Of a DNA stretch of 49,033 nucleotides, positions 16,705 to 25,885 are shown one piece after another; position 1 is the stretch's first letter, and every line of letters starts with the position of its first letter. The position numbers and the translations under genes were made by a program. Below the pieces are notes generated by a model that made no database searches, was not told the origin of the DNA, and worked only from the letters and a program-made list of their open reading frames with translations. Location: positions 1 through 49,033 of the forward strand of contig NZ_AWSA01000036.1 in assembly GCF_000576595.1 (NCBI RefSeq), in the 5' to 3' direction. Origin of the DNA: Intrasporangium oryzae NRRL B-24470. GTDB taxonomy: Bacteria > Actinomycetota > Actinomycetes > Actinomycetales > Dermatophilaceae.

Positions 16705-17109
16705 ATGGCAGGCAAGACGAAGGTCGTCACGACCGTGATCAAGTACGGCACCAAGTACGGTCCGCAGATCTGGATCGCGAGCAAGGCCCTGCGGGAGCCC
16801 GCCAAGGAGGCCGCACAGAAGATCATGGCGAGCGAGCGCGCCCGCAAGGCCGCGCTCTCCCACGCGTCCTCGCTCGCTGACGGCAGCGTCCTCAAGGTCT
16901 ACCGCGGCGACCAGGCGCTCTGGCTCGTCTTCAGCGGCGACACCGCGATCACGGTGTACCCCCCGACCGACGTGCCGCTCAGCTCGCTGCTGCGCGGGGC
17001 GGACCTCACCCGTCGGATCCACTCGAGCACGAAGCTCACGGCCAAGGACCGCGCCAAGGACGCGGCGGCGACCGCCCTGCGCCGCGGCAAGCCCGGCAGC
17101 ATCAACTGA
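16705..17109 (+). CDS. Small basic protein, unknown function
   Basis: 134 residues, strongly basic at both ends (MAGKTKVV, then TAKDRAKDAAAT and RRGKPG at the C-terminus). The middle, VLKVYRGDQALWLVFSGDTA followed by ITVYPPTDVPL, looks like a small beta domain. The start at 16705 is chosen because GAGGAG lies nine bases upstream; an ATG eight codons earlier (16681) has no ribosome site. No signal peptide or clear membrane helix. I do not recognise the family. Confidence 0.65.
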   Translation: MAGKTKVVTTVIKYGTKYGPQIWIASKALREPAKEAAQKIMASERARKAALSHASSLADGSVLKVYRGDQALWLVFSGDTAITVYPPTDVPLSSLLRGADLTRRIHSSTKLTAKDRAKDAAATALRRGKPGSIN

Positions 17110-17129
17110 GCGGGCTCTTGACCCGCTCA
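17107..17129. terminator. Bidirectional hairpin holding both convergent stop codons
   Basis: Arms TGAGCGGG and CCCGCTCA (8 bp) with a seven-base loop. The left arm begins with the TGA of the plus-strand gene and the right arm ends with the stop of the minus-strand pentapeptide gene. Confidence 0.55.
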
Positions 17130-17765
17130 CTCAGCCACGGTGATCCCGAGCTCGGCCGCGAGCAGGTCCGCCAGCTCGATGACCTGCGGCCGGCTGAGGG
17201 TCGCCCCCCGTAGACCGGCCAGGCCCCGAGGCGAACGCAGCGTGGCCCCGGAGAGGTCGAGGGCGGCATACGACCCGCGCCCGAACTCCGGCTCGACGAG
17301 CGTGCACCCCTCGAAGCCGACCCCCGACACCGTCGCCTCCTGCAGGTCGAGCCCCGAGATGACGCAGTCGACGAAGGCGACGTCCTTGAGCCGGGCGCCG
17401 CGCAGGTTGAGGAAGTCGATCTTCCCGCCGCGCACCGTGACGTCCCGCCAGACCGAGCCCCACGCCGACACGGCGGCGAGCCGGCAGTCCTCGATCGTCG
17501 TCTCGACCAGGCTCGCCTCGTGCAGCGCGACGCCGACGCCGTGCACCCGCTCCCAGGCGCTCTCGGCCCAGCGTGACCCCTCGAGGTGCACGTCGTCGAG
17601 CGCGCACCCGACGAGCGTGCACTCGAGGAAGCTCGCCCCCTCGGCGGCCGCCTCGGTGAAGTCCGTCCCCTCGAATCGGACCCCGTCGTGGTCGCGCGAG
17701 AGAGCGCGGTCTCGCGAGGTGAACACCCGGTCGGCAAAGACGGTCTGGTCGGCGGCTGACGGCAT
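17127..17765 (-). CDS. Pentapeptide-repeat protein
   Basis: 212 residues with repeated five-residue units (A(D/N)LxX type) visible from about residue 25 to 180, for example EGTDFTEAAAEGASF, KIDFLNLRGARLKDVAF and AALDLSGATLRSPRG. Such proteins fold as a right-handed quadrilateral beta helix. Some members (MfpA, Qnr) mimic DNA and protect gyrase, but many do not, and no specific assignment is justified. The start ATG at 17765 lies inside a GTATGCCG word (17760-17767), an example of that octamer overlapping a start codon. Confidence 0.85.
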   Translation of the reverse strand: MPSAADQTVFADRVFTSRDRALSRDHDGVRFEGTDFTEAAAEGASFLECTLVGCALDDVHLEGSRWAESAWERVHGVGVALHEASLVETTIEDCRLAAVSAWGSVWRDVTVRGGKIDFLNLRGARLKDVAFVDCVISGLDLQEATVSGVGFEGCTLVEPEFGRGSYAALDLSGATLRSPRGLAGLRGATLSRPQVIELADLLAAELGITVAE

Positions 17766-17882
17766 ACGGTGAGTCTGGCAGCCGGGCCGCCGCGACGCCC
17801 CTCCACAGAGGCGACACCGGGCGGCAGAATGGCTGGTGGCCCACACTGCGGTGGTACGACCGCCTGAGCAGCAAGGATCCTG

Positions 17883-19004
17883 ATGGCAGAGAACACGCCG
17901 GACCCGGACTTCAAACCCGGCCTCGAGGGGGTCATCGCCTTCGAGTCGACCATCGCCGAACCCGACAAGGAGGGCGGCGCGCTGCGCTATCGAGGGGTCG
18001 ACATCAACGACCTCGTCGGCCACGTCTCCTTCGGCAACGTCTGGGGACTCCTCGTCGACAACAAGTTCAACCCGGGCCTCCCCCCGGCCGAGCCCTACCC
18101 CCTGCCCGTGCACACCGGCGACGTCCGCGTCGACGTCCAGTCCGCGCTCGCGATGCTCGCCCCGGTCTGGGGGTTCCGCCCGACGCTCGACATCGACGCC
18201 GACGAGGTCCGCGACAACCTCGCGCGCGCCGCGGTCATGGCGCTGTCCTTCGTGGGACAGTCCGCGCGCGGCCTCGACAAGCCGATGGTCCCGCAGAGCG
18301 AGGTCGACAAGGCCAAGACGATCACCGAGCGCTTCATGATCCGCTGGCGGGGCGAGCCCGACCCGCGGCACGTCGAGGCCGTCGACGCCTACTGGGTCTC
18401 CGCCGCCGAGCACGGCATGAACGCCTCGACGTTCACCGCGCGGGTCATCACCTCGACGGGTGCCGACGTCGCCGCGGCCCTGTCCGGGGCCGTGGGCGCC
18501 ATGTCCGGACCGCTCCACGGCGGCGCGCCCTCGCGCGTGCTCCACATGCTCGAGGGTGTGGAGAAGCGAGGGGACGCGACGGCATACGTCAAGGACGTGC
18601 TCGACAAGGGCGAGCGGCTCATGGGCTTCGGCCACCGGGTCTACCGCGCGGAGGACCCGCGCGCCCGTGTGCTCCGGTCGGCCTGCGAGCGGCTCGGCGC
18701 GCCCCGCTACGAGGCCGCCGCCGCGCTCGAGAAGGCCGCCCTCGACGAGCTCCACGCCCGGCGTCCCGACCGTGTCCTCGCGACCAACGTCGAGTTCTGG
18801 GCCGCGGTCATCCTCGACTTCGCCGAGGTCCCGGCGTCGATGTTCACGCCGATGTTCACGTGTGCGCGCACGGCGGGCTGGTCGGCGCACATCCTCGAGC
18901 AGAAGCGGACCGGACGCCTGATCCGCCCGTCGTCCCGCTACGTCGGCGAGGGTCCCCGCGGTCCGCAGGACGTCGAGGGCTGGACGCCCGAGATCTCCCA
19001 CTGA
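17883..19004 (+). CDS. citA: Citrate synthase 2
   Basis: 373 residues, the same length as mycobacterial CitA. It condenses oxaloacetate with acetyl-CoA. Catalytic residues are visible: a histidine in SGPLHGGAPSRVLHML, a histidine and arginine in MGFGHRVYRAEDPRA, and the aspartate in VILDFAEVPASMF. The N-terminus FKPGLEGVIAFESTIAE is typical of this subfamily. AAGGATCC lies just before the ATG. It is followed by a long inverted repeat, then serC. The citA/serC neighbourhood resembles the one I recall in Mycobacterium tuberculosis. Confidence 0.93.
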   Translation: MAENTPDPDFKPGLEGVIAFESTIAEPDKEGGALRYRGVDINDLVGHVSFGNVWGLLVDNKFNPGLPPAEPYPLPVHTGDVRVDVQSALAMLAPVWGFRPTLDIDADEVRDNLARAAVMALSFVGQSARGLDKPMVPQSEVDKAKTITERFMIRWRGEPDPRHVEAVDAYWVSAAEHGMNASTFTARVITSTGADVAAALSGAVGAMSGPLHGGAPSRVLHMLEGVEKRGDATAYVKDVLDKGERLMGFGHRVYRAEDPRARVLRSACERLGAPRYEAAAALEKAALDELHARRPDRVLATNVEFWAAVILDFAEVPASMFTPMFTCARTAGWSAHILEQKRTGRLIRPSSRYVGEGPRGPQDVEGWTPEISH

Positions 19005-20369
<1,365 letters not shown>

Positions 20370-20404
20370 TCAGGCCCAGACCACCCGGGCTGGACGAGAG
20401 CGTT

Positions 20405-20447
20405 GGGTCTGGTGGTGAGTGGTAGAGCACTCACCACCAGACCCTTT
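20405..20447 (+). terminator. Intrinsic terminator of serC
   Basis: Perfect 17-bp stem (20405-20421 with 20428-20444), six-base loop, then TTT. This is the most classical intrinsic terminator in the window. Confidence 0.9.
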
Positions 20448-20488
20448 CGCATATCTCCGGCCACAACACTGACGGAAACCACCCGGCC

Positions 20489-20551
20489 GTATGCCGTCGA
20501 GCCGGCTCCGCGCCCACCGCGCCTTGGGCGCGGGCCGGCCCAGCGGCATAC
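20489..20551. repeat. Compound hairpin closed by inverted GTATGCCG words
   Basis: GTATGCCG (20489-20496) pairs with CGGCATAC (20544-20551). Inside, GCCGGCTCCGCGCCCA pairs with TGGGCGCGGGCCGGC with one bulged base. It lies between the ends of two convergent transcripts and may terminate the minus-strand one. Confidence 0.7.
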
Positions 20552-20565
20552 CGGCTGGTGGCGAC

Positions 20566-20655
20566 TCAGCGGTTGAGCACCGCGGCCACGACGGCGATCG
20601 CGACGAAGAGAGCGAGCGCGGCGAGCGTCACCCGGTGGCGGAACTTGAAGCTCAC
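20566..20655 (-). CDS. 29-residue membrane microprotein coupled to the MFS gene
   Basis: The frame encodes a basic start MSFKFRHRVT (GTG start) followed by a single hydrophobic helix LAALALFVAIAVVAAVLN and a final Arg. Its GTG overlaps the stop codon of the MFS gene (GTGA), so it would be made by the same ribosomes. All third positions are G/C-biased as in coding DNA. It is a plausible small regulatory or stabilising subunit of the transporter, which is inference. Confidence 0.55.
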   Translation of the reverse strand: MSFKFRHRVTLAALALFVAIAVVAAVLNR

Positions 20656-21938
20656 TTGGTCACCTCGGGCGCCGTCGACACCTGCGGCACGAGCTGGACG
20701 CGGAAGCGAGGACGGCTCTGGGTCTGGAAGGTCACCGCGACATTCTCCCTGCGCGCGAACCAGAGAGCCACCACCACCAGGCTGAGGCCGACCATGATCG
20801 TCCCGATCGCGATCGTCCAGCGTGGACCCCACGTGTCACCGATCCAGCCGATCATCGGTGCACCGAGGGGTGTCCCGCCCATGAAGATCGCCATGTAGAG
20901 GGCCATGACGCGGCCCCTCATGACCGGGTCGACGCTGACCTGCACCATGGCGTTGGCGGCCGTCAGCGCGGTCAACGCCGAGAGGCCGGTCGGCACGAGG
21001 TAGAGCGCGAAGAGGACATAGCTCGGCGCGGTCGAGAGCAGCGCCGTCGACAGGGTGAACCCGACCAGGGCCAGGAGCAGCACCCGCAGCCGCGGACGGC
21101 CGCGACGGGCCGCGAGGAGCGCCGCGGTGAGCGAGCCGACGGCCATGATCGAGCCGAGCAGGCCGTACTCCCCCGGGCCCTTGTCGAAGACCTTGGTCGC
21201 CATGAGCGCCATCGTCACCTGGAAGTTCATCCCGAACGTGCCGAGGACGAAGACGAGGAACATGATGAGGATGAGATCGGGACGGCCCTTGACGTAGCGC
21301 ACCCCTTCTCGGATCTGGCCCTTGCCGCGTGCCCGCGGTGACGGAGTGAGGGCGCCGGTGTCCATCTGGGACAGGGCGACGAGGACGAAGACGAAGCTCG
21401 CGGCGTTGATGAAGAGCGCCGGTGCGAGGCCGAACCATGCGATGACGAGGCCGGCGACGCCGGGGCCGATGAGGCGGCCGAGGTTGAAGGAGGCGCTGTT
21501 GAGCGCGACCGCGTTGGGCAGGTGCTCGCTGTCGACCATCTCGGAGACGAACGTCTGGCGGGCCGGGTTGTCGACGGCCGTCGCAACTCCCTGCAGGAAG
21601 GCGAGCGCGTAGACGTGCCAGAGCTCGACGACCCCCGTGGCGGTGAGGACCGCGAGGAGCAGGGCCGTGACGAGCAGAGCGGACTGGGTGAGGAAGAGGA
21701 TGCGCCGCTTCGGGAAGCGGTCGACGATCATGCCGGCCCACGGCGCGAGGATGAGGAACGGCAGGAACTGCAGACCCGTCACGAGGCCGAGGGCCGAGGC
21801 GGACCGGTCGGTCAGGACGGTGAGGACGAGCCAGTCCTGGGCGACCCGGCCCATCCAGGTGCCGATGTTGGAGACGATCGCCCCGGAGGCGTAGACGCGG
21901 TAGTTGCGGATGCCGAGCGAGTGGAACGTCGGACTCAT
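20652..21938 (-). CDS. MFS transporter, EntS-like
   Basis: 428 residues and about 12 helices of the MFS_3 (enterobactin-exporter-like) subfamily: NYRVYASGAIVSNIGTWMGR at the start, then VATAVDNPARQTFVSEMV and LNSASFNLGRLIGPGVAG, all characteristic. The C-terminal 40 residues are a soluble tail. It overlaps the MarR gene upstream (ATGA) and the microprotein downstream (GTGA), so all three form one operon, probably auto-repressed by the MarR protein. Substrate unknown (siderophore or drug). Confidence 0.88.
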   Translation of the reverse strand: MSPTFHSLGIRNYRVYASGAIVSNIGTWMGRVAQDWLVLTVLTDRSASALGLVTGLQFLPFLILAPWAGMIVDRFPKRRILFLTQSALLVTALLLAVLTATGVVELWHVYALAFLQGVATAVDNPARQTFVSEMVDSEHLPNAVALNSASFNLGRLIGPGVAGLVIAWFGLAPALFINAASFVFVLVALSQMDTGALTPSPRARGKGQIREGVRYVKGRPDLILIMFLVFVLGTFGMNFQVTMALMATKVFDKGPGEYGLLGSIMAVGSLTAALLAARRGRPRLRVLLLALVGFTLSTALLSTAPSYVLFALYLVPTGLSALTALTAANAMVQVSVDPVMRGRVMALYMAIFMGGTPLGAPMIGWIGDTWGPRWTIAIGTIMVGLSLVVVALWFARRENVAVTFQTQSRPRFRVQLVPQVSTAPEVTK

Positions 21939-22372
21939 TCGCTCGCCACCTTCGCCAGCACGTCGGAGGCGCGGCGGAGCAGGTCGAGCTCGTCCTCGCT
22001 GAGGTGCTCGAACCGCGAGAGCATCCACTCGTCGCGGTGGCGCCGGATCCGCTTGAGCGCCTGCCGGCCCTCCGGCGTGAGCGAGAGGATCACCTGTCGC
22101 CCGTCGGTCGGGTCGGCCGCGCGCGCGATGTAGCCGAGCTCGACGAGGCAGTTCGTCGAGCGCTTCATGCTCGGCTGGGAGACCCGCTCGATGTCGGCGA
22201 GCTCGCTGTTGGTCCGGTGGGCACCCTCGAGCCGTGCGAGCACCGAGAACTGGTGCGGCGGCAGCTCGCGGTCCGACTCGAAGCGCACCCTGCGGGAGAT
22301 CCGCATGCACGCGAGTCGGATGTCGTTGGAGAGCGAGACGAGCTCGTTCCGGGTCAGGTTCTTGGTACGCAT
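21935..22372 (-). CDS. MarR family transcriptional regulator
   Basis: 145 residues with the MarR winged helix: ELPPHQFSVLARLEGA, then LADIERVSQPSMKRSTNCLV for the recognition helix and RAADPTDGRQVILSLTPEG for the wing. Its gene starts the operon with the MFS exporter, the common arrangement for a ligand-released repressor of an exporter. A perfect 6-1-6 palindrome stands 47 bases upstream of the start. Confidence 0.9.
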   Translation of the reverse strand: MRTKNLTRNELVSLSNDIRLACMRISRRVRFESDRELPPHQFSVLARLEGAHRTNSELADIERVSQPSMKRSTNCLVELGYIARAADPTDGRQVILSLTPEGRQALKRIRRHRDEWMLSRFEHLSEDELDLLRRASDVLAKVASE

Positions 22373-22419
22373 CGGAGTCCTCGGTCAGTCACGTCCTGGG
22401 AGATGCTTACCTTAACTCA

Positions 22420-22432
22420 TTAGCCCGGCTAA
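22420..22432. promoter_or_regulatory. Candidate MarR operator
   Basis: TTAGCCCGGCTAA, a perfect 6-1-6 inverted repeat in an AT-richer patch just upstream of the MarR gene. Its size and TTAG...CTAA ends suit a MarR dimer; binding is inferred. Confidence 0.5.
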
Positions 22433-22542
22433 CTATTCCGGGGTGTCCTCGCCGTATGCCGCCCACGTCCACCGAGCGCCAAGCGCCCCGTCGCTCGACC
22501 TCCTCGACCCGCGGCCGCGCCTCCGGCCCCGGGCGACGCGAA

Positions 22543-22570
22543 GGGCCCCCTCCCGTGCGGGAGGGGGCCC
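22543..22570 (-). terminator. Terminator of the purine permease gene
   Basis: Perfect 12-bp stem (22543-22554 with 22559-22570) and a four-base loop. GTATGCCG (22454) and CGGCATAC (22573) lie on either side of it in inverted orientation. Confidence 0.8.
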
Positions 22571-22601
22571 AGCGGCATACGCGCGCGTGCGCGTCAGGCG
22601 G

Positions 22602-24104
22602 TCACTTGACGAGAAGCTGCTCGAGCGGCGCCTTGCAGAAGTACACGAGGAAGAAGCCGGAGACGATCCAGAGCAGCGGGTGGATCGACCTCGCGTGCCC
22701 CTTGGCGATCTTGACGAGGACCCACGTGATGAAGCCAGCGCCGATGCCGACGGTGATGTTGTACGTGAACGGCATGAGCACGATCGTGAGGAAGGCCGGC
22801 AGTGCGACCTCCATGTCGTCCCACTCGATGTTCTTCACCTGCGTCATCATGAGGAAGCCGACGATGACGAGGGCGGGGGCCGCCGCCTCGGACGGGACGA
22901 CCGCGAAGAGCGGGGCGAGGAACGTCGCGAGGAGGAAGAGGACGCCGGTCACGACGGACGCGAGACCCGTGCGGGCCCCCTCCTCGACACCTGAGGCGGA
23001 CTCGATGTAGGAGGTGTTGCTGCTGACACCACCGGCGCCACCGGCGATCGCCGCGATGGAGTCGACGACGAGGATGCGCTCGGTGTTGGGCGGGTTGCCC
23101 TCGTCGTCGAGCAGCTCGGCCTCGGTCCCGATGGCGACGACGGTCCCCATCGTGTCGAAGAAGTCGGCGAGGAGCAGCGAGAAGACGAACATGACGGCCG
23201 TGACGATGCCGAGCTTCTCGAAGGAGCCGAGCAGGTTGAACTGGCCGAGGATGCCGAGGTCGGGCGTGTTCGTGATCGAGGCCGGGAGCTTGGGAACGGT
23301 GAGGGCCCAGGCGTCGGGGTTGGTGAGGTGGCCGTCCTTGTCGAAGACGCGCGGCCCGATGTTGAAGACCGCCTCGACGAGCATCGCGAGGACCGTCGCC
23401 GAGGCGATGCCGATGAGGATGGCGCCCTTGACCTTGCGGATGAGCAGGAAGGCGATGAGGAACACGCCGAAGACGAAGACGAAGGTCGGCCAGCCGTCGA
23501 GGCTGCCACCGATGCCGAGCTCGCTCGGGACCGAGCCCGGCGAGGTCGGGCGGCGCGCGAAGCCCGCGTCGATGACGCCGATGAAGGCGATGAAGAGGCC
23601 GATACCGACGGAGATGGCGACCTTGAGGGGGGCCGGGATCGCCTTGAAGACGGCCTTGCGGAACCCGGTGAGCACGAGGACGAGGATGATGACGCCCTCG
23701 ATGACCACGAGGCCCATGAGGTCGGCGAAGGTGATCTTGTCGGCCGCGTGCGTGAACACCATGCCGGCGATGAGGCCGTTGATACCGAGGCCGGCCGCGA
23801 GCGCGATGGGGAAGTTCGCGACGAGGCCCATGAGGATCGACATGATGCCGGCGATGACCGCCGTGCCCACCGCGACGAGCAGCTTGCTCTGCTCGAGGTC
23901 CTTGACGCCGCCGATCATGAATCCGGAGCCGTCGGTGGCTCCGGAGAGGATGATCGGGTTGAGCACCACGATGTAGACCATCGTGAAGAAGGTGACGACG
24001 CCTCCGCGGACCTCACGGGCGACCGTCGAGCCGCGCTCCGTGATCTTGAAGAAGCCGTCGAGCCCGGTCCGAGTTGCCGGGCGCGTGGGGGTTTGGGTGG
24101 CCAT
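22602..24104 (-). CDS. NCS2 family purine permease (AzgA/PbuG-like)
   Basis: 500 residues and about 12-14 helices. It is of the hypoxanthine/guanine/adenine AzgA-PbuG group: REVRGGVVTFFTMVYIVVLN, NPIILSG, ANFPIALAAGLGINGL, and the second half LLADFFDTMGTVVAIGTEA and GGAGGVSSNTSYIESASG. It most likely imports a purine base with protons. Start ATG 24104 (MATQTPTRP). TAAGGT ends seven bases upstream on the minus strand, so the mRNA may be nearly leaderless. No purine riboswitch is visible. Confidence 0.9.
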   Translation of the reverse strand: MATQTPTRPATRTGLDGFFKITERGSTVAREVRGGVVTFFTMVYIVVLNPIILSGATDGSGFMIGGVKDLEQSKLLVAVGTAVIAGIMSILMGLVANFPIALAAGLGINGLIAGMVFTHAADKITFADLMGLVVIEGVIILVLVLTGFRKAVFKAIPAPLKVAISVGIGLFIAFIGVIDAGFARRPTSPGSVPSELGIGGSLDGWPTFVFVFGVFLIAFLLIRKVKGAILIGIASATVLAMLVEAVFNIGPRVFDKDGHLTNPDAWALTVPKLPASITNTPDLGILGQFNLLGSFEKLGIVTAVMFVFSLLLADFFDTMGTVVAIGTEAELLDDEGNPPNTERILVVDSIAAIAGGAGGVSSNTSYIESASGVEEGARTGLASVVTGVLFLLATFLAPLFAVVPSEAAAPALVIVGFLMMTQVKNIEWDDMEVALPAFLTIVLMPFTYNITVGIGAGFITWVLVKIAKGHARSIHPLLWIVSGFFLVYFCKAPLEQLLVK

Positions 24105-24163
24105 GGCGCACACCTTAATGGTGGCTGTGACCCCGCTCCGAATCGAGCGCCTAGGCTGTGGGC

Positions 24164-24472
24164 GTGACCGAGCCGACCTCCCCGCACGACCCCCAGCAGA
24201 CGCGTGACGAGCCTCACCGTGACGGTCTCGACGCCGGCCGGCCCGTCGACGAGCACCCGGACCTCGCTCCGATGCATGTCCCGATGCTGAAGATCGTCGA
24301 GGCGGGCATCCTCGCCTGGGCCGTCGCGCTCGTCGTGACCCTCGTCGTGCCGGCCCTGCACGAGGGCTCGCGCGACTGGTGGCCGTGGACGTGCGTGGCC
24401 GGGATCGTGCTCGGCGCCATGGGCTGGCTCTACGTCCGCCGCGGCCGCGGCAACGCGCGCGACGCTGCCTGA
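24164..24472 (+). CDS. DUF2530 membrane protein
   Basis: 102 residues. A polar N-terminus is followed by two membrane helices (ILAWAVALVVTLVVPALHEG and WWPWTCVAGIVLGAMGWLYV) and a short basic tail, the DUF2530 pattern. TAGGCT ends six bases before the GTG, typical of a leaderless actinobacterial start. Function unknown. Confidence 0.75.
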   Translation: MTEPTSPHDPQQTRDEPHRDGLDAGRPVDEHPDLAPMHVPMLKIVEAGILAWAVALVVTLVVPALHEGSRDWWPWTCVAGIVLGAMGWLYVRRGRGNARDAA

Positions 24473-24503
24473 CACGGACCCGGGGGGCTGTATGCCGCCG
24501 GGT

Positions 24504-25340
24504 TCAGTCCTGCTCGGCCGTGACCTCGGCCTCGGCCTGGGAAGGCGGAACCGCCTCGGTCTCGTCCGCCTCCGCGGTCACGAGCGGGGGCTCGATGTCG
24601 ACGGCGAACTCGTCGACGATCGGCTCACCCATCGGCGTCGGCTCCGGCTGCTCGACGTCGGTCTCTGAGTGCGCGCCACACCCGTGGTCGAGCGAGATCA
24701 CCTTGCCGTCGGAGGGGCTCCACTCGTTGGCGCACACCCCGAAGGTCGCCCGGAGCGCGCCGGCCATCGGCACGAAGTAGCCGCACGTCGCGCACCGAGC
24801 GGTCGCCTTGAGGGCGATGTCGGAATGGGGGCCGCCGTCACCGGCATACCACCGGGTCGCGGCAGCCTCGCGTCCCTCGGCTGACAGGACCCGGGGGCGG
24901 CCGAGGCCCAGCTCGAAGATCGCCATCTGGTCGACGTCCTCGTCGCCCGTGGCCTCGAAGCCCGCCTCGAGGTTGGGGTCGTCGGCGCGGTGCGGCAGCA
25001 CGTCGCCGGCGCCGAGATCCCCGGGAGCGAGCCGGTCGGCATACGGCAGCCACTCGGGGGCGAGGATCGCGTCGGGGCCGGGCAGCAGGTTGGTCTCGGA
25101 GACCGTCGCGACCTTGCCCCGCGGCACCCGGGCCACCGAGACTCCCCAGCGCCAGCCGCGGTAGCCCGCCGACGTGCACTCGAACCAGTGCATGGCGAGC
25201 CGCTCACCGAGCGCCTCCATGCCGAGGTGAGCGCCGACCGTGCCCGGCTCGGCGACCTCCTCGAGGACGGCGCGGGCGAGGTCGACGGCCGATGCGAGGA
25301 CGGCGTCCTGCTTCGGGGTCGGCGTGGGGGCGACGGTCAT
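24504..25340 (-). CDS. DUF3027 protein
   Basis: 278 residues. Recognised from GWRWGVSVARVPRGKVATVSE-type text (W-R-W-x-V, P-R-G-K), ILAPEWLPYADRL, the C-x-x-C pair in ARCATCGYFVP, and CANEWSPSDGKVISLDHGCG, which together suggest a zinc site. The last 50 residues are acidic and low complexity. The ATG overlaps the stop of the cold-shock gene (ATGA). DUF3027 next to a CspA-type gene is a conserved actinobacterial pairing as far as I recall; an RNA- or ribosome-related role is plausible but not shown. Confidence 0.85.
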   Translation of the reverse strand: MTVAPTPTPKQDAVLASAVDLARAVLEEVAEPGTVGAHLGMEALGERLAMHWFECTSAGYRGWRWGVSVARVPRGKVATVSETNLLPGPDAILAPEWLPYADRLAPGDLGAGDVLPHRADDPNLEAGFEATGDEDVDQMAIFELGLGRPRVLSAEGREAAATRWYAGDGGPHSDIALKATARCATCGYFVPMAGALRATFGVCANEWSPSDGKVISLDHGCGAHSETDVEQPEPTPMGEPIVDEFAVDIEPPLVTAEADETEAVPPSQAEAEVTAEQD

Positions 25341-25762
25341 CGGCCCTTGCCCTCGTCGGGGCCGGGTCCGCCGTCGAGCTGGGCGGCGAGCCCGCGGAGG
25401 GCGCGCCCGACGGTCGAGGCGAGCTTCTTGTCGGGGTAATGGCCCTTGCGCAGGCCGTTGCTCACGCCGTCGAGGAGCTGGACGAGGTCCTCGATGATGA
25501 CGACCATCTCCTCGGCGGGCTTGCGGTCACGCTCGCGACGGTTGGCGGACACCGACTGGACGGGGTCGAGCAGCTTGACGGCGAGCGCCTGGGCACCCTT
25601 GCGGCCCTCGACGATGCCGAACTCGACCCTCGCTCCCTTCTTCACGGTCGTGACACCGGCAGGGAGGGCGTTGGCGTGCAGGAACACGTCGAGCCCGTCG
25701 TCCTCGGTGATGAACCCGAAGCCCTTGTCGGAGTCGTAAAACCTGACCTTGCCAGTCGGCAC
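25337..25762 (-). CDS. Cold-shock domain protein with C-terminal extension
   Basis: 141 residues. Residues 1-65 are a CspA-type OB fold with RNP1 KGFGFI and RNP2 VFLHANAL; residues 66-141 are an extra helical domain (ERDRKPAEEMVVIIEDLVQL). Typical CspA proteins end at about 70 residues, so this is a fusion or long variant. The GTG start has GAGGTGG four bases upstream; upstream extension has no coding character. It overlaps DUF3027 and should be co-translated. Confidence 0.88.
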   Translation of the reverse strand: MPTGKVRFYDSDKGFGFITEDDGLDVFLHANALPAGVTTVKKGARVEFGIVEGRKGAQALAVKLLDPVQSVSANRRERDRKPAEEMVVIIEDLVQLLDGVSNGLRKGHYPDKKLASTVGRALRGLAAQLDGGPGPDEGKGR

Positions 25763-25885
25763 TGTCCACCTCGTTGATCTCGGTCGGTCGCACCCGGTTC
25801 GGCACGACTCGATAGGGCGCCCTGGTGCGCGCAGCACCAGCCTAACGGCTGCCGGCAACCGCGAATTTCGGTCCGGCGGACCCCG

